The position numbers and the translations under genes are program-made. The notes under the pieces were generated by a model, which was given only the letters and a program-made list of their open reading frames with translations, was not told the DNA's origin and ran no database searches. From contig NZ_LT732547.1 of NCBI RefSeq assembly GCF_900155685.1, forward strand, positions 269,648 through 333,647: DNA of 64,000 bases, in the 5' to 3' direction. This document shows positions 27,852-36,133 of the stretch, one piece after another. This stretch comes from Paenibacillus bouchesdurhonensis (GTDB lineage Bacteria; Bacillota; Bacilli; Paenibacillales; Paenibacillaceae). Positions within the stretch are counted from its first letter, which is position 1, and each line of letters opens with the position of its first letter.

Positions 27852-28253
27852 ATGAACAGACATACCATCCGTACAGATCAGCATGGATTTTTGGATATTA
27901 CCCAGAGCGTCAAAACGGATGTCAAAGCCGCGAATATTCAGAACGGCCTCTGCTGCGTATATCTCCCCCATACGACAGCGGCCATCACCGTGTATTCCGG
28001 GATAGATCCGCTAGGGCTGCTGGATTTGAATGAGGCGATCAAGACGCTAGTTCCTATCCGGGCGGACTTTCATCATCAATGCGACACACCGACAGATGCG
28101 GCTGGGCACATCAAATCGTCACTGGTCGGCCCTAGCATGACCTTCATCGTCGAGAACGGCGAGCTGGTGCTCGGCGGTTCCCAGAGCATTTATTTCTTTG
28201 AATTTGACGGCCCGCGGGATCGTGAATTTTATACGCAGATTGTGGGGCAGTAG
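27852..28253 (+). CDS. YjbQ/UPF0047 family protein
   Basis: This 133-residue protein has the family hallmarks: LPHTTAAITVY near residue 40, a second His-containing stretch (DFHHQCDTPTDAAGHIKSSL) and the C-terminal GGSQSIYFFEFDGPRDREF. YjbQ proteins form compact trimers with a conserved His-based metal or phosphate site. Some have weak thiamine-phosphate-synthase activity, but their physiological role is unsettled. AAAGGAGA precedes the ATG, 17 bases after the SIS gene. It is the last gene of the operon, followed by a terminator, so here it probably serves the same catabolic pathway. Confidence 0.88.
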   Translation: MNRHTIRTDQHGFLDITQSVKTDVKAANIQNGLCCVYLPHTTAAITVYSGIDPLGLLDLNEAIKTLVPIRADFHHQCDTPTDAAGHIKSSLVGPSMTFIVENGELVLGGSQSIYFFEFDGPRDREFYTQIVGQ

Positions 28254-28303
28254 GACAGGTAGATAGGTTTGTATTTAAGAGTAACCATGAACCCCAATTC
28301 ATG

Positions 28304-28340
28304 AAGTACCGTCATTACTTAAAGGCTTGGCGGTACTTTT
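28304..28340 (+). terminator. Terminator of ECF operon
   Basis: AAGTACCG and CGGTACTT form an 8-bp stem with a 19-nt loop followed by TT. It lies 50 bases after the YjbQ stop. Confidence 0.65.
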
Positions 28341-28421
28341 GCTTGTGCGCCATCTTTTTATGTTGGAAATATTGAAAATTTGCTGACAGATGCGGTGGGA
28401 TAGAATTATATATTAGGCAAA

Positions 28422-29069
28422 TCATTGGCCTGCCCCAAGATAAGAAACCAATCCCTTGGCGATCACGTGATGGCCCCGGTCATTGGGATGGATGGGCAGG
28501 AAGCCGTTCAGGGCATCCTCAATCTTCCCTTTGTGGTAGCCATAGATCAGCCTGTCTTGCTTGCCTTCGAACCATTTATGGACGGGAGCAACTTTCGCAT
28601 TATAGCCTAAGGCGACCTCTTTCGTAGCTTGGTTCAAGGCCGCGATGGCTTCGGTGGAAAGAAGACTGTTCGGGAAAGGATTATACTGCGTGCAGCAGAT
28701 GATTCGGGCAGGACTGCTATTTCGGATCTGCGTCAGAAGGGCATGGAAATTCTGTCGATAGCGGCTTAGGATTTGCTTGGAGTTCAATGGCTGCTTGCTG
28801 CTTAGCGAAGACAAGGCCGAGTTTGCTAAATCCACACCGCCAATCCAGACCGAGACGACGTCCGATCGACTGATGACGGAGGAACCTTGCCACACCGCGG
28901 CATCTAATAAATCATAGGTGTTCCAGCCGGGGCGTGCCAGAACATATCCAATCACTTTATGGGAGCCTGAAGCATTTACTAGGGATGCGGCGACTCGGGG
29001 ATAGGCTTTGGCGAAGGAAGAGGCATTTTCCCCAAATGTAATGGAATCTCCAAGAGCTGTATAGATCAT
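28422..29069 (-). CDS. SGNH/GDSL-type hydrolase
   Basis: This 215-residue cytosolic esterase-like protein has block I LGDSITFG with nucleophile Ser9, a Gly block (WIGGVDLANS) and block V HPNDRGHHVIA with the catalytic Asp and His. The start is ATG 29069, preceded by GAGGGA; the in-frame GTG 29084 overlaps that site and is less likely. Such enzymes remove acyl or acetyl groups from sugars or lipids. It is monocistronic and faces the ECF operon terminator. The substrate is not predictable. Confidence 0.9.
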   Translation of the reverse strand: MIYTALGDSITFGENASSFAKAYPRVAASLVNASGSHKVIGYVLARPGWNTYDLLDAAVWQGSSVISRSDVVSVWIGGVDLANSALSSLSSKQPLNSKQILSRYRQNFHALLTQIRNSSPARIICCTQYNPFPNSLLSTEAIAALNQATKEVALGYNAKVAPVHKWFEGKQDRLIYGYHKGKIEDALNGFLPIHPNDRGHHVIAKGLVSYLGAGQ

Positions 29070-29088
29070 CGGAATATCCCTCACTTAT

Positions 29089-29116
29089 TTGTAATCACAT
29101 ATCTCAAAGGTATAAT
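29089..29116 (+). promoter_or_regulatory. Sigma-A promoter for small HTH gene
   Basis: TTGTAA (29089-29094), a 16-base spacer and a perfect TATAAT (29111-29116) lie 35 bases before the TTG start at 29151. Confidence 0.7.
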
Positions 29117-29150
29117 ATGGCACTCGCACAAAGGTGGTGCGGAAGGATGA

Positions 29151-29378
29151 TTGACGGAAAGCGAACTGGCCCAATACTTAGGGATTACAACGCAAGATTT
29201 GACTGATTTAATCAGCTTAGATACAGCAAAAAGGAAGCAATTCAGCGGGGGGATTTATGATACATATTCATTTATGCCCTACATGAAGCTCCCCAACGGC
29301 AGTCATATCTTTGTTAAGAGCGAGATTGAAGAATGGGTCAGGTATCATTCCCTTTCTTATAAAGAGGGAGAATCTTAG
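29151..29378 (+). CDS. Small helix-turn-helix DNA-binding protein
   Basis: This 75-residue protein starts at TTG with GGAAGG upstream. The N-terminus (TESELAQYLGITTQDLTDLI) looks like a helix-turn-helix, and the C-terminus (LPNGSHIFVKSEIEEWVRYHSL) resembles the wing and final helix of excisionase/MerR-like small regulators. A sigma-A promoter precedes it and a terminator follows. Its target is unknown; it may act on the toxin-antitoxin locus next to it, but nothing in the sequence shows that. Confidence 0.65.
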   Translation: MTESELAQYLGITTQDLTDLISLDTAKRKQFSGGIYDTYSFMPYMKLPNGSHIFVKSEIEEWVRYHSLSYKEGES

Positions 29379-29395
29379 AAGCAGTTTGGACAATA

Positions 29396-29420
29396 GGCAC
29401 CGAGCCTCCGGTGTCTTTTT
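29396..29420 (+). terminator. Terminator after small HTH gene
   Basis: GGCACCG pairs with CGGTGTC (one G-U) around a 6-nt loop, followed by five Ts. Confidence 0.75.
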
Positions 29421-29464
29421 GTGGTGAGGAGAATATGTTTAGTAAGTTTGGATATACTACATAG

Positions 29465-29490
29465 TGTACATTATGTACATGTTTATGTAC
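29465..29490 (+). promoter_or_regulatory. Palindromic operator of toxin-antitoxin operon
   Basis: TGTACATTATGTACA (29465-29479) is a 15-bp inverted repeat. An extra half-site ATGTAC lies at 29485-29490. The Shine-Dalgarno and antitoxin start follow at once. This is the usual arrangement for autoregulation by antitoxin or complex. Confidence 0.65.
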
Positions 29491-29507
29491 AATGGAGGTG
29501 AGGAGGA

Positions 29508-29930
29508 ATGAATATGCAAACTGTTCTGAATGCAACCGATGTTAGAGCGAATTTTGGCGGGTTTATAGATACTATCGTGCGTGAGAAGCCTCAGGCGATT
29601 AAACGGAACAGAGATGTGATCATGGCATTCTCCAAACAACAAACGAAGGAATTGCTGTCTATATATGAATTGACCTTTGAGTACGAACAAGATGAAGATG
29701 GCAGGTATGCTGGTTCTATCGAACAGATCGAAGATATAGTTGCCGATGGCGAGACATTTGAAGAACTTAGAGGCGAATTGGCGCGACAGTTAATTGAATA
29801 TGCTTTGGACTATGAGAATAATTATTCGCAATATTACAATACGCCGAACCGGCGTAAGCATGCGCCGTATGTATTGCGTGTACTGCTTGAAGACGATATT
29901 GAATCGGTTAAACAAATGTTCCATGCCTAG
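29508..29930 (+). CDS. HicB/Phd-like antitoxin
   Basis: This 140-residue protein begins with a Phd-like segment (VLNATDVRANFGGFIDTIVREKPQAIKRNRDVIMAFS in pieces), typical of DNA-binding antitoxins. It continues as a HicB-like beta-alpha fold (FEYEQDEDGRYAGSIEQIEDIVADGETFEELRGELARQLIEYALDY). GGAGGTGAGGAGG precedes the ATG. The following toxin-like gene overlaps its end by eight bases, so translation is coupled. A palindrome over the promoter suggests autoregulation. Confidence 0.78.
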   Translation: MNMQTVLNATDVRANFGGFIDTIVREKPQAIKRNRDVIMAFSKQQTKELLSIYELTFEYEQDEDGRYAGSIEQIEDIVADGETFEELRGELARQLIEYALDYENNYSQYYNTPNRRKHAPYVLRVLLEDDIESVKQMFHA

Positions 29931-30144
29931 CTGGAGTGATTTAGAGAATTTTTTAAGACGTGATGGCTGGGTGATGATTCGGCAAACGGGGCGTGATAAA
30001 ATTTATCAGAAAACATTGCCGGACGGTCAAATATTAAGATCTTCCGTGTCTAAAGGTACAGGCGAAATTGGTAAGGGGTTGTTTAATCGTATACTAAAGC
30101 AGCAATTAAGAGTGGATAAAGAGTATTTCAACTTGAAAAAGTAA
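29923..30144 (+). CDS. HicA-like toxin
   Basis: This 73-residue basic protein starts at an ATG within the last codons of the antitoxin gene. The order WSDLENFLRRDGWVMIRQTGRDKIYQK, then LRSSVSKGTGEIGKGLFNRILKQQL, follows the double-stranded-RNA-binding-like fold of HicA mRNA interferases. The usual catalytic His after the RQ-G motif is replaced (GRDKI), so activity is uncertain. It may be a divergent HicA, an inactive copy, or a family using another residue. Confidence 0.75.
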   Translation: MPSWSDLENFLRRDGWVMIRQTGRDKIYQKTLPDGQILRSSVSKGTGEIGKGLFNRILKQQLRVDKEYFNLKK

Positions 30145-30177
30145 GTACTCTGACATAATTATATTTTTTAATTTTAG

Positions 30178-30207
30178 TTGACACTATTCTGTCCCCAATG
30201 CTATTAT
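30178..30207 (+). promoter_or_regulatory. Strong sigma-A promoter of sulfonate operon
   Basis: TTGACA (30178-30183), an 18-base spacer and TATTAT (30202-30207) predict transcription from about 30214, leaving a ~170-nt leader before the first gene. Confidence 0.8.
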
Positions 30208-30213
30208 ACAAAA

Positions 30214-30362
30214 CAAACCAAGTTAACTGATGTGAATTAACAGAACTTAAATCGACTTAACCGGACAGCCGGAGGGTCTCTCTAATCGAGTACAGGCATG
30301 CATGATGCCTATCGATCAGGGGGACCTTTGTGTTTTTCTAAGAGTCTTTTTTAGAGGATGAG
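30214..30362 (+). promoter_or_regulatory. Structured leader with long hairpin, possible attenuator
   Basis: The leader has a small 5' hairpin (GTTAA...TTAAC, 30222 onward), a CCGG-ACAG-CCGG element, and a 52-nt hairpin at 30275-30326. In that hairpin GGTCTCTCT pairs with AGGGGGACC, ATCGA with TCGAT and AGGCAT with ATGCCT. The hairpin is followed by TTTGTGTTTTT, so it can act as an intrinsic terminator inside the transcript. It sits between a strong promoter and the sulfonate genes. I could not match it to a riboswitch class. Confidence 0.6.
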
Positions 30363-30385
30363 GAAGAGAAGGGGGAGAGTGGGTT

Positions 30386-31441
30386 ATGGAAAAGAGAAAA
30401 TGGAGACGGATGGCTCAGGGGATTGTCGGGGCAGCATCGGCCTTATTATTAGCGGTGGCATTGTCTGCTTGCAATGCTGGCGGCAATGGCAGCTCGGGAG
30501 AGGGCCAGTTGGCATCAGGAGGAGCGGCAGCGAAGGATTCACCGAATGTATCGTCGCCGGATGAACCGTCTGAGACGAGGGACATCACGATTCGCATCGG
30601 TTACCAAAAGTATGGGACGATCAATATTCTGAAAGCGGATGGAGCGCTGGATCGGCGTTTAGAGGAGGAGCGTAATATCAAAATCGAGTGGACGGAGTTT
30701 CCGGGAGGCCCCCAATTGCTTGAGGCGTTAAATGTGGGAAGTATCGATCTTGGGCATACGGGGGAAGCGCCGCCGATATTTGCCCAGGCTGCCGGAGCCA
30801 AGCTTGTCTATCTTGCTCATGAGCCAGCCAGTCCAAAGAGTGAAGCGATTATCGTACCGATGGATTCCCCTGTGCAGTTTGTTGCCGAGTTAAAAGGAAA
30901 GACCGTTGTCCTCAACAAGGGCTCCAACGTTCACTATTTGCTAGTGAAGCAGTTGGAGAAGAACGGAGTGGCATATGAGGATGTGGATGTAAAATATTTG
31001 CCCCCTGCCGATGCGCGTGCTGCATTTGAGAAGGGGAGCGTAGATGCTTGGGTGATCTGGGATCCCTTCCTTGCCGCTGCGGAGACAGCTACCGGGGGCA
31101 GGGTGCTGGCAAATGGCGAAGATGCCGTCTCCAATCATGAGTTTTATCTCGCGACCCGAGAATTTGCTGAGAAGTATCCGGATCTCGTGGATATTCTATT
31201 GGAGGAGGCGGATAAAATCGATGCCTGGTCGGCAGATCATCCGCGGGAGCTCGCCGAGAAGCTGTCGCCCCAGCTCGGCATCGATGTTGAGTCGCTTGAG
31301 CTGGCTGCCGGGCGCAGAGGCTATGGCATCCAGCGAATTGACGAGGAAGTGATCGAGGCGCAGCAGTCGATTGCCGACACTTTCTATGAACTAGGGTTGA
31401 TTCCAGCCAAGCTGGACATTCATGAAGCTATTTTAAAATAA
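30386..31441 (+). CDS. ssuA: Aliphatic sulfonate ABC transporter substrate-binding lipoprotein
   Basis: This 351-residue lipoprotein has a lipobox ALSAC (Cys29) and a periplasmic-binding fold of the SsuA/TauA type: IRIGYQKYGTINILKADGALD, LNVGSIDLGHTGEAPPIFAQAAG, VHYLLVKQLEKNGV and DAWVIWDPF. It captures alkanesulfonates outside the membrane for the SsuC/SsuB importer encoded downstream. Its gene is first in the operon, preceded by a strong promoter and structured leader and by GGGGGAG before the ATG. Nitrate- or taurine-type substrates are possible but the neighbouring SsuD favours sulfonates. Confidence 0.9.
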   Translation: MEKRKWRRMAQGIVGAASALLLAVALSACNAGGNGSSGEGQLASGGAAAKDSPNVSSPDEPSETRDITIRIGYQKYGTINILKADGALDRRLEEERNIKIEWTEFPGGPQLLEALNVGSIDLGHTGEAPPIFAQAAGAKLVYLAHEPASPKSEAIIVPMDSPVQFVAELKGKTVVLNKGSNVHYLLVKQLEKNGVAYEDVDVKYLPPADARAAFEKGSVDAWVIWDPFLAAAETATGGRVLANGEDAVSNHEFYLATREFAEKYPDLVDILLEEADKIDAWSADHPRELAEKLSPQLGIDVESLELAAGRRGYGIQRIDEEVIEAQQSIADTFYELGLIPAKLDIHEAILK

Positions 31442-31473
31442 AGTATTTCTAGGGATCGAGGAGGAGACGAGTG

Positions 31474-32619
31474 ATGAAAGTATTCTGGTTCATACCGACT
31501 CATGGAGACGGACGTTATCTGGGCACGAGCCAAGGCGCGCGTGCGGTGGATCTTCATTATATGCAGCAAATTGCCGTGGCTGCGGATCGGCTGGGTTATG
31601 AGGGGGTATTGATTCCGACGGGAAGCTCCTGCGAAGACCCTTGGGTAGTCGCGTCTTCGTTGGTGCCTGTTACGCAGCGCCTGAAGTTCCTCGTTGCGCT
31701 CCGCCCGGGGCTAACCTCACCTACGCTTGCGGCACGGATGGCGGCCACGCTGGATCGTATTTCTAATGGAAGATTACTGCTGAATGTCGTAGCTGGGGGC
31801 GATCCCGTGGAATTGGCGGGCGACGGCTTGTTCCTGGATCACTCGACTCGTTATGAATTAACGAGTGAATTCCTTCATATATGGCGCCGAGAACTGTCTG
31901 GAGAGACCGTCGACTATGAAGGCAAGCATTTGCGGGTTGAAGGCGGGCATATTTTATATCCCGGCATTCAGCAGCCGTATCCGCCGCTCTGGTTTGGCGG
32001 CTCATCGGAGGCGGCTCTACAGGTCGCCGCGGATCATGTCGATGTCTATTTAACTTGGGGCGAGCCTCCAGCTGAGGTCGCGAAGAAAATTGCCGAGATG
32101 CGCAGGCTGGCCGAAGCCCGTGGCCGTACGATCCGTTTCGGAATCCGTCTGCATGTCATTGTGCGCGAAACGGAGGACGAGGCGTGGGCTGCAGCCAACG
32201 ATCTCATTAAGCATCTGGATGAGGAGACGATTGCTGCGGCGCAGAATATTTTTGCCCGTTTTGACTCGGTCGGCCAGAAGCGGATGTCTACGCTGCATGG
32301 CGGCAGCAAGGAGCAATTAGAGATCAGCCCGAATCTATGGGCGGGGATCGGACTCGTTCGCGGCGGTGCAGGCACGGCTTTGGTCGGCAGTCCAGACATC
32401 GTTGCCGAGCGGATGCAGGAATATGCGGATTTGGGAATCGAGACATTCATTTTCTCGGGTTATCCTCATTTGGAGGAGGCCTATCGCGTGGCGGAGCTGT
32501 TGTTTCCGTTGCTGCCGCTGCAGAAAAGAAGCGAGGTGGCAGGCCCGTCCTCGATCAGCCCGTTTGGCGAAATTATTGCGAACAATATGCGGCCAACGCC
32601 GAAGGCAGCGGCGCATTAA
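31474..32619 (+). CDS. ssuD: FMNH2-dependent alkanesulfonate monooxygenase
   Basis: This 381-residue luciferase-like (TIM barrel) enzyme releases sulfite from alkanesulfonates using reduced FMN and oxygen. Recognisable blocks are [66 protein letters not shown] and [17 protein letters not shown] 31474 or the overlapping GTG 31471 follows GAGGAGGAGA. It lies between the binding-protein and permease genes. No flavin reductase (SsuE) is encoded nearby, so reduced FMN must come from elsewhere in the genome. Confidence 0.93.
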   Translation: MKVFWFIPTHGDGRYLGTSQGARAVDLHYMQQIAVAADRLGYEGVLIPTGSSCEDPWVVASSLVPVTQRLKFLVALRPGLTSPTLAARMAATLDRISNGRLLLNVVAGGDPVELAGDGLFLDHSTRYELTSEFLHIWRRELSGETVDYEGKHLRVEGGHILYPGIQQPYPPLWFGGSSEAALQVAADHVDVYLTWGEPPAEVAKKIAEMRRLAEARGRTIRFGIRLHVIVRETEDEAWAAANDLIKHLDEETIAAAQNIFARFDSVGQKRMSTLHGGSKEQLEISPNLWAGIGLVRGGAGTALVGSPDIVAERMQEYADLGIETFIFSGYPHLEEAYRVAELLFPLLPLQKRSEVAGPSSISPFGEIIANNMRPTPKAAAH

Positions 32620-32635
32620 AAGGGGGGCGATCTAA

Positions 32636-33430
32636 ATGCAGAAGAAGAGATGGCATATACAGGCCTTGCCCTGGTATATGCCTCTGCTGATTCTCGTTGC
32701 TTGGCAGGTGGTGGGCAGTATGGGGCTTATGCCCGAACGTACGCTGCCTTCGCCGCTTGAGGTCTTTCAGGCCGGCTGGAAATTAACGACGAACGGGGAA
32801 TTGGCGGAAGCGATCGGGATAAGTACATGGCGGGCTCTGATCGGGTTCATCATCGGCGGGGTGTTGGGCTTCATATTAGGACTGCTGAACGGGGTTCTCC
32901 CTTTGTCGGAGAAGCTGACCGATTCGACGATACAGATGATCAGGAACGTTCCGCATTTAGCGATGATTCCGCTCATAATCGCCTGGTTCGGGATAGGAGA
33001 AGAGGGCAGGATATTTCTAGTTGCAATGGGAGTGTTCTTTCCAATCTATATTAATACACTGCATGGGATTCGTTCGGTCGATCCAAGTCTGATCGAGATG
33101 GGGCAAGTATATGGCCTTCGCCATTACCAGCTGTACCGGAGAGTCATTCTTCCCGGTGCGCTGCCGTCGATTTTGGTCGGATTTCGCTTCGCGCTAGGCA
33201 TTATGTGGTTGACGCTGATCGTCGCTGAGACGATCGCCGCCAATTCGGGCATTGGCTATATGGCGATGAATGCGCGGGAGTTTTTTCAAATGGATGTCGT
33301 AGTGCTGAGTATTTTATTGTATGCTTTGCTCGGAAAATTATCGGATTTAATGGCAAAAGGCTTGGAGAGGAGGTGGCTAAGATGGCATCCGCACTTCGCC
33401 GAAGAAGGCTCGAAATTCAAGAACGTCTAA
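32636..33430 (+). CDS. ssuC: Sulfonate ABC transporter permease
   Basis: This 264-residue BPD-type permease has about six transmembrane helices and the EAA loop [29 protein letters not shown], which contacts the ATPase. It resembles SsuC ([24 protein letters not shown] C-terminus; here [12 protein letters not shown]). AAGGGGGGC precedes the ATG. Its last 49 bases overlap the start of the ATPase gene, so expression is tightly coupled. Confidence 0.92.
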   Translation: MQKKRWHIQALPWYMPLLILVAWQVVGSMGLMPERTLPSPLEVFQAGWKLTTNGELAEAIGISTWRALIGFIIGGVLGFILGLLNGVLPLSEKLTDSTIQMIRNVPHLAMIPLIIAWFGIGEEGRIFLVAMGVFFPIYINTLHGIRSVDPSLIEMGQVYGLRHYQLYRRVILPGALPSILVGFRFALGIMWLTLIVAETIAANSGIGYMAMNAREFFQMDVVVLSILLYALLGKLSDLMAKGLERRWLRWHPHFAEEGSKFKNV

Positions 33431-34308
33431 GAAGGAATGCCGATCGGGCGACATATCCCGATGCGTCTCCAGTAGAGCCCTCCCTGCAGGTGGAAGCGGA
33501 GGATGGGGAGAATATTAAGCAGGACGATAGCATGCAGACAGGCGGCGTATCGATCGAACTGGAGGCGGTGTCCAAGCAGTTTGGCAGCAAGCTGGTGCTG
33601 CGGAATATTCAACTGTCGGTGAAGCCTGGCAGCTTCGTCGCCATCGTCGGCCAGAGCGGCTGCGGCAAAAGCACGCTGCTTCGCCTTTTATCAGGACTCG
33701 ACCAAGCGAGCAGCGGTTCATTAAAGCTGCAGGGGCAGGAGGCTCGGGGTATTCACTCTGCTACGAGGTTCATGTTCCAGGATTCGCGTCTGCTTCCTTG
33801 GAATACGGTGCTGGACAACGTGAAGCTGGGACTGACCGGCTTGGGCTCGGGCGATTCTCAGCGCCGGGCTTATGAGGCTCTTAAGCTGGTCGGGCTGGAA
33901 GAGCGGACGGGGGAGTGGCCTTCCGTCTTGTCCGGCGGTCAGCGGCAGCGGGTTGCGCTAGCCCGAGCCTTGGTCGGAAATCCGCAGCTGCTGCTGTTCG
34001 ATGAGCCGCTTGGTGCGCTTGATGCATTGACCCGTATTGAGATGCAGCGACTGATCGAGCATCTATGGAAGCGGCGGGGCTTCACCGCCGTCATGGTAAC
34101 GCATGATGTGAGCGAAGCGGTAGCTTTGGCGGATCGGGTCATTCTGATCGAGGACGGGCAGATCGCTCTGGATCTTCAGGTAACGTTGGCTAGGCCGCGT
34201 AATCGCGATGCTGGCTTTGCCCACTTCGAGCAGATCATTCTTAATCGGGTGCTTGCACCTGACCACAGGGAGAAGCGCGGTTCTGATTTTCTTTTATATG
34301 ATATATGA
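33382..34308 (+). CDS. ssuB: Sulfonate ABC transporter ATPase
   Basis: This ABC ATPase has Walker [11 protein letters not shown]-loop FQDSRLLPW, signature LSGGQRQRV, Walker [13 protein letters not shown] and switch His in [11 protein letters not shown] 33382 follows GGAGAGGAGG by eight bases and overlaps the permease gene. The resulting 308-residue protein has ~50 extra charged residues before the ABC fold ([13 protein letters not shown] starts near residue 55). SsuB proteins are usually about 255 residues. A later ATG (33532) would remove the extension but has a poor ribosome binding site. Confidence 0.92.
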   Translation: MASALRRRRLEIQERLRRNADRATYPDASPVEPSLQVEAEDGENIKQDDSMQTGGVSIELEAVSKQFGSKLVLRNIQLSVKPGSFVAIVGQSGCGKSTLLRLLSGLDQASSGSLKLQGQEARGIHSATRFMFQDSRLLPWNTVLDNVKLGLTGLGSGDSQRRAYEALKLVGLEERTGEWPSVLSGGQRQRVALARALVGNPQLLLFDEPLGALDALTRIEMQRLIEHLWKRRGFTAVMVTHDVSEAVALADRVILIEDGQIALDLQVTLARPRNRDAGFAHFEQIILNRVLAPDHREKRGSDFLLYDI

Positions 34309-34428
34309 AGGGATTTTATCGGTTGTTCGGTTCTGGATCTTTCCTAATGAGGACGTAGAGTGGATCGTTATCGAGGGGGGGGGATAGGGGGGTTATATCC
34401 AATCAAAGCATCTTTTCGTGTTACAATG

Positions 34429-34466
34429 AAAGCCGGTTTTCAGGTGAATCCTGAATAACCGGCTTT
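34429..34466. terminator. Bidirectional terminator between ssu operon and GH43 gene
   Basis: AAAGCCGGTT and AACCGGCTTT form a perfect 10-bp stem with an inner CAGG/CCTG pairing. Both strands have short T-runs. Confidence 0.85.
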
Positions 34467-34475
34467 ATATACAAT

Positions 34476-35966
34476 TTAAAGATATTCGCATTTAAATTTT
34501 GAAAACTCAGCTGCGGAGTCTTCTCCGTGGGCATATAAACCAATGAGTACACCTGTAAATCCTCCTGCAACTTCAGAGGAAAGGTATCTGGTTTGTGCCG
34601 TGCCTAAGAGGAGATCCTCGCCGTTAGCGTGAATGAAGAAGCTGTAGCGCTCATGATTTGCCCGAATCACCAGAGTAGTATGGTTGTCACTTCCTAGGTC
34701 AACTTCATGTTCAATGGATTTAATATCACCTATATTTAGGCGCTCGATCACTTTATACTCATTCGCCACTTTTTGTACAGCTAAATCATAATGATGATGT
34801 TCATCCATATAGAGCGTGATGCCAGCCTCTCCACTTGTAAGCTTTACATCACATGAGATTTCAGCGTTGAAGTCCCTTTGGCGAATACCTATAAATGTTG
34901 GAGATTTAGGAGTATCCAGAGACACTTCCGTCCCTTTAAGCTGTAACTTATCTATATCCAATTTATAATTCTCTTGGGCAGGATGACGGAGATAGCACCA
35001 GTCCAAATTCCAGTCCGTGTTCTCGAAAGTAAAAATCTTTTTCTCCTGCTGAGCGACATGATTTGAAATCCGATCCGTTTCAAAACTCGTAAGGGTAGTG
35101 CCGTTATATCCAGCTGTAAACCAACCATCCTCGCCAAAAGTAACTGGCGTCAGGAAAACTTCACGGCCAAGATGATGGTAGGTGAGCCATTGACCGATTT
35201 GACGGAAACCCAGATGGAGCATCCACCAATGTCCGTCATCATCTTGAACTAGATCGCCATGGCCAACCGCCTGCAGCTCGTACCCGCCTAGATTACGATT
35301 GGTCAGCACGGGATTGTCCGGATAAGCTTCGAAAGGGCCAGAAATTGAATCTCCCCGTGCATAAACGACCATATGACCGTACTCAGTTCCGCCTTCAGAA
35401 GCCATGAGGTAATATCGGCCATTTATTTTATACATATGAGGACTTTCTAAGTATCGTCCACCAGTTCCTTGCCATATCGAACGGCTTGGCGACAGCTTCG
35501 TACCCGTTTCAATGTCAATTTCACACTGAACAATACCACCAATACCGTTATCGTCTTTCCCGTTGCTCATAAAGTAGGTCTTCCCGTCTTCAAAATACAA
35601 ATCGGGATCGATTCCTCCCTGATCCACATAGATCGGTTCTGACCATTCACCGTAAATGTCGTCTGTCCATACATAGAAATTTTGCCGCGTGGTATCGTTG
35701 GTCGTGGTCATGTAGAATCTCCCGTTGTTGTGGCGTATCGTGGGAGCGAACACCCCGCCGGAGCTGGTCACCTCGCCGAGCTGAACCTGACTCTCTCTCG
35801 TGAGACAATGACCGATTTGCTTCCAGTTGATCAGATCCCTGCTCTCAAAAATGGGTACGCCAGGGAAGTACTGAAAGGAGCTGCAAACTAAATAATAGGT
35901 ATCCTTCACTTTACATACACTCGGGTCTGGATAGAATCCTTTGATAACCGGGTTATTGTATTTCAT
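34476..35966 (-). CDS. GH43 beta-xylosidase/alpha-L-arabinofuranosidase
   Basis: This 496-residue intracellular enzyme has the five-bladed propeller of GH43. The catalytic base is Asp14 (FYPDPSV), the pKa-modulating Asp lies in GGIDPDLYFEDGKTYF, and the acid Glu is probably in YLESPHMYKINGRYYL. A C-terminal beta-sandwich (about 310-496, with FIGIRQRDFNAEISCDV) is of the GH43 C2/DUF1349-like type. There is no signal peptide. AGAGGTG precedes the ATG. It is divergent from an ArsR-like regulator that probably controls it. It should release xylose or arabinose from imported xylo-oligosaccharides. Confidence 0.92.
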   Translation of the reverse strand: MKYNNPVIKGFYPDPSVCKVKDTYYLVCSSFQYFPGVPIFESRDLINWKQIGHCLTRESQVQLGEVTSSGGVFAPTIRHNNGRFYMTTTNDTTRQNFYVWTDDIYGEWSEPIYVDQGGIDPDLYFEDGKTYFMSNGKDDNGIGGIVQCEIDIETGTKLSPSRSIWQGTGGRYLESPHMYKINGRYYLMASEGGTEYGHMVVYARGDSISGPFEAYPDNPVLTNRNLGGYELQAVGHGDLVQDDDGHWWMLHLGFRQIGQWLTYHHLGREVFLTPVTFGEDGWFTAGYNGTTLTSFETDRISNHVAQQEKKIFTFENTDWNLDWCYLRHPAQENYKLDIDKLQLKGTEVSLDTPKSPTFIGIRQRDFNAEISCDVKLTSGEAGITLYMDEHHHYDLAVQKVANEYKVIERLNIGDIKSIEHEVDLGSDNHTTLVIRANHERYSFFIHANGEDLLLGTAQTRYLSSEVAGGFTGVLIGLYAHGEDSAAEFSKFKCEYL

Positions 35967-36133
35967 GTATACACCTCTTTCATAAATTCACATATATATA
36001 AATTCGGTTAATTGAGCTATTAAGAAAATTAAACAACATTGGTTTGGTTTTTGCAATGTATTAGGGTTGAGCGATTTTGTTAAATCTATTAAATTAATAT
36101 ATATATGATTTCAATAAAATAGATCGGGAGATT

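Noticed and set aside
30214..30330. S-box, T-box, TPP, FMN or guanidine riboswitch in the sulfonate leader
   Set aside because: Conserved sequence blocks of each class were looked for and not found; only a hairpin leader is supported.
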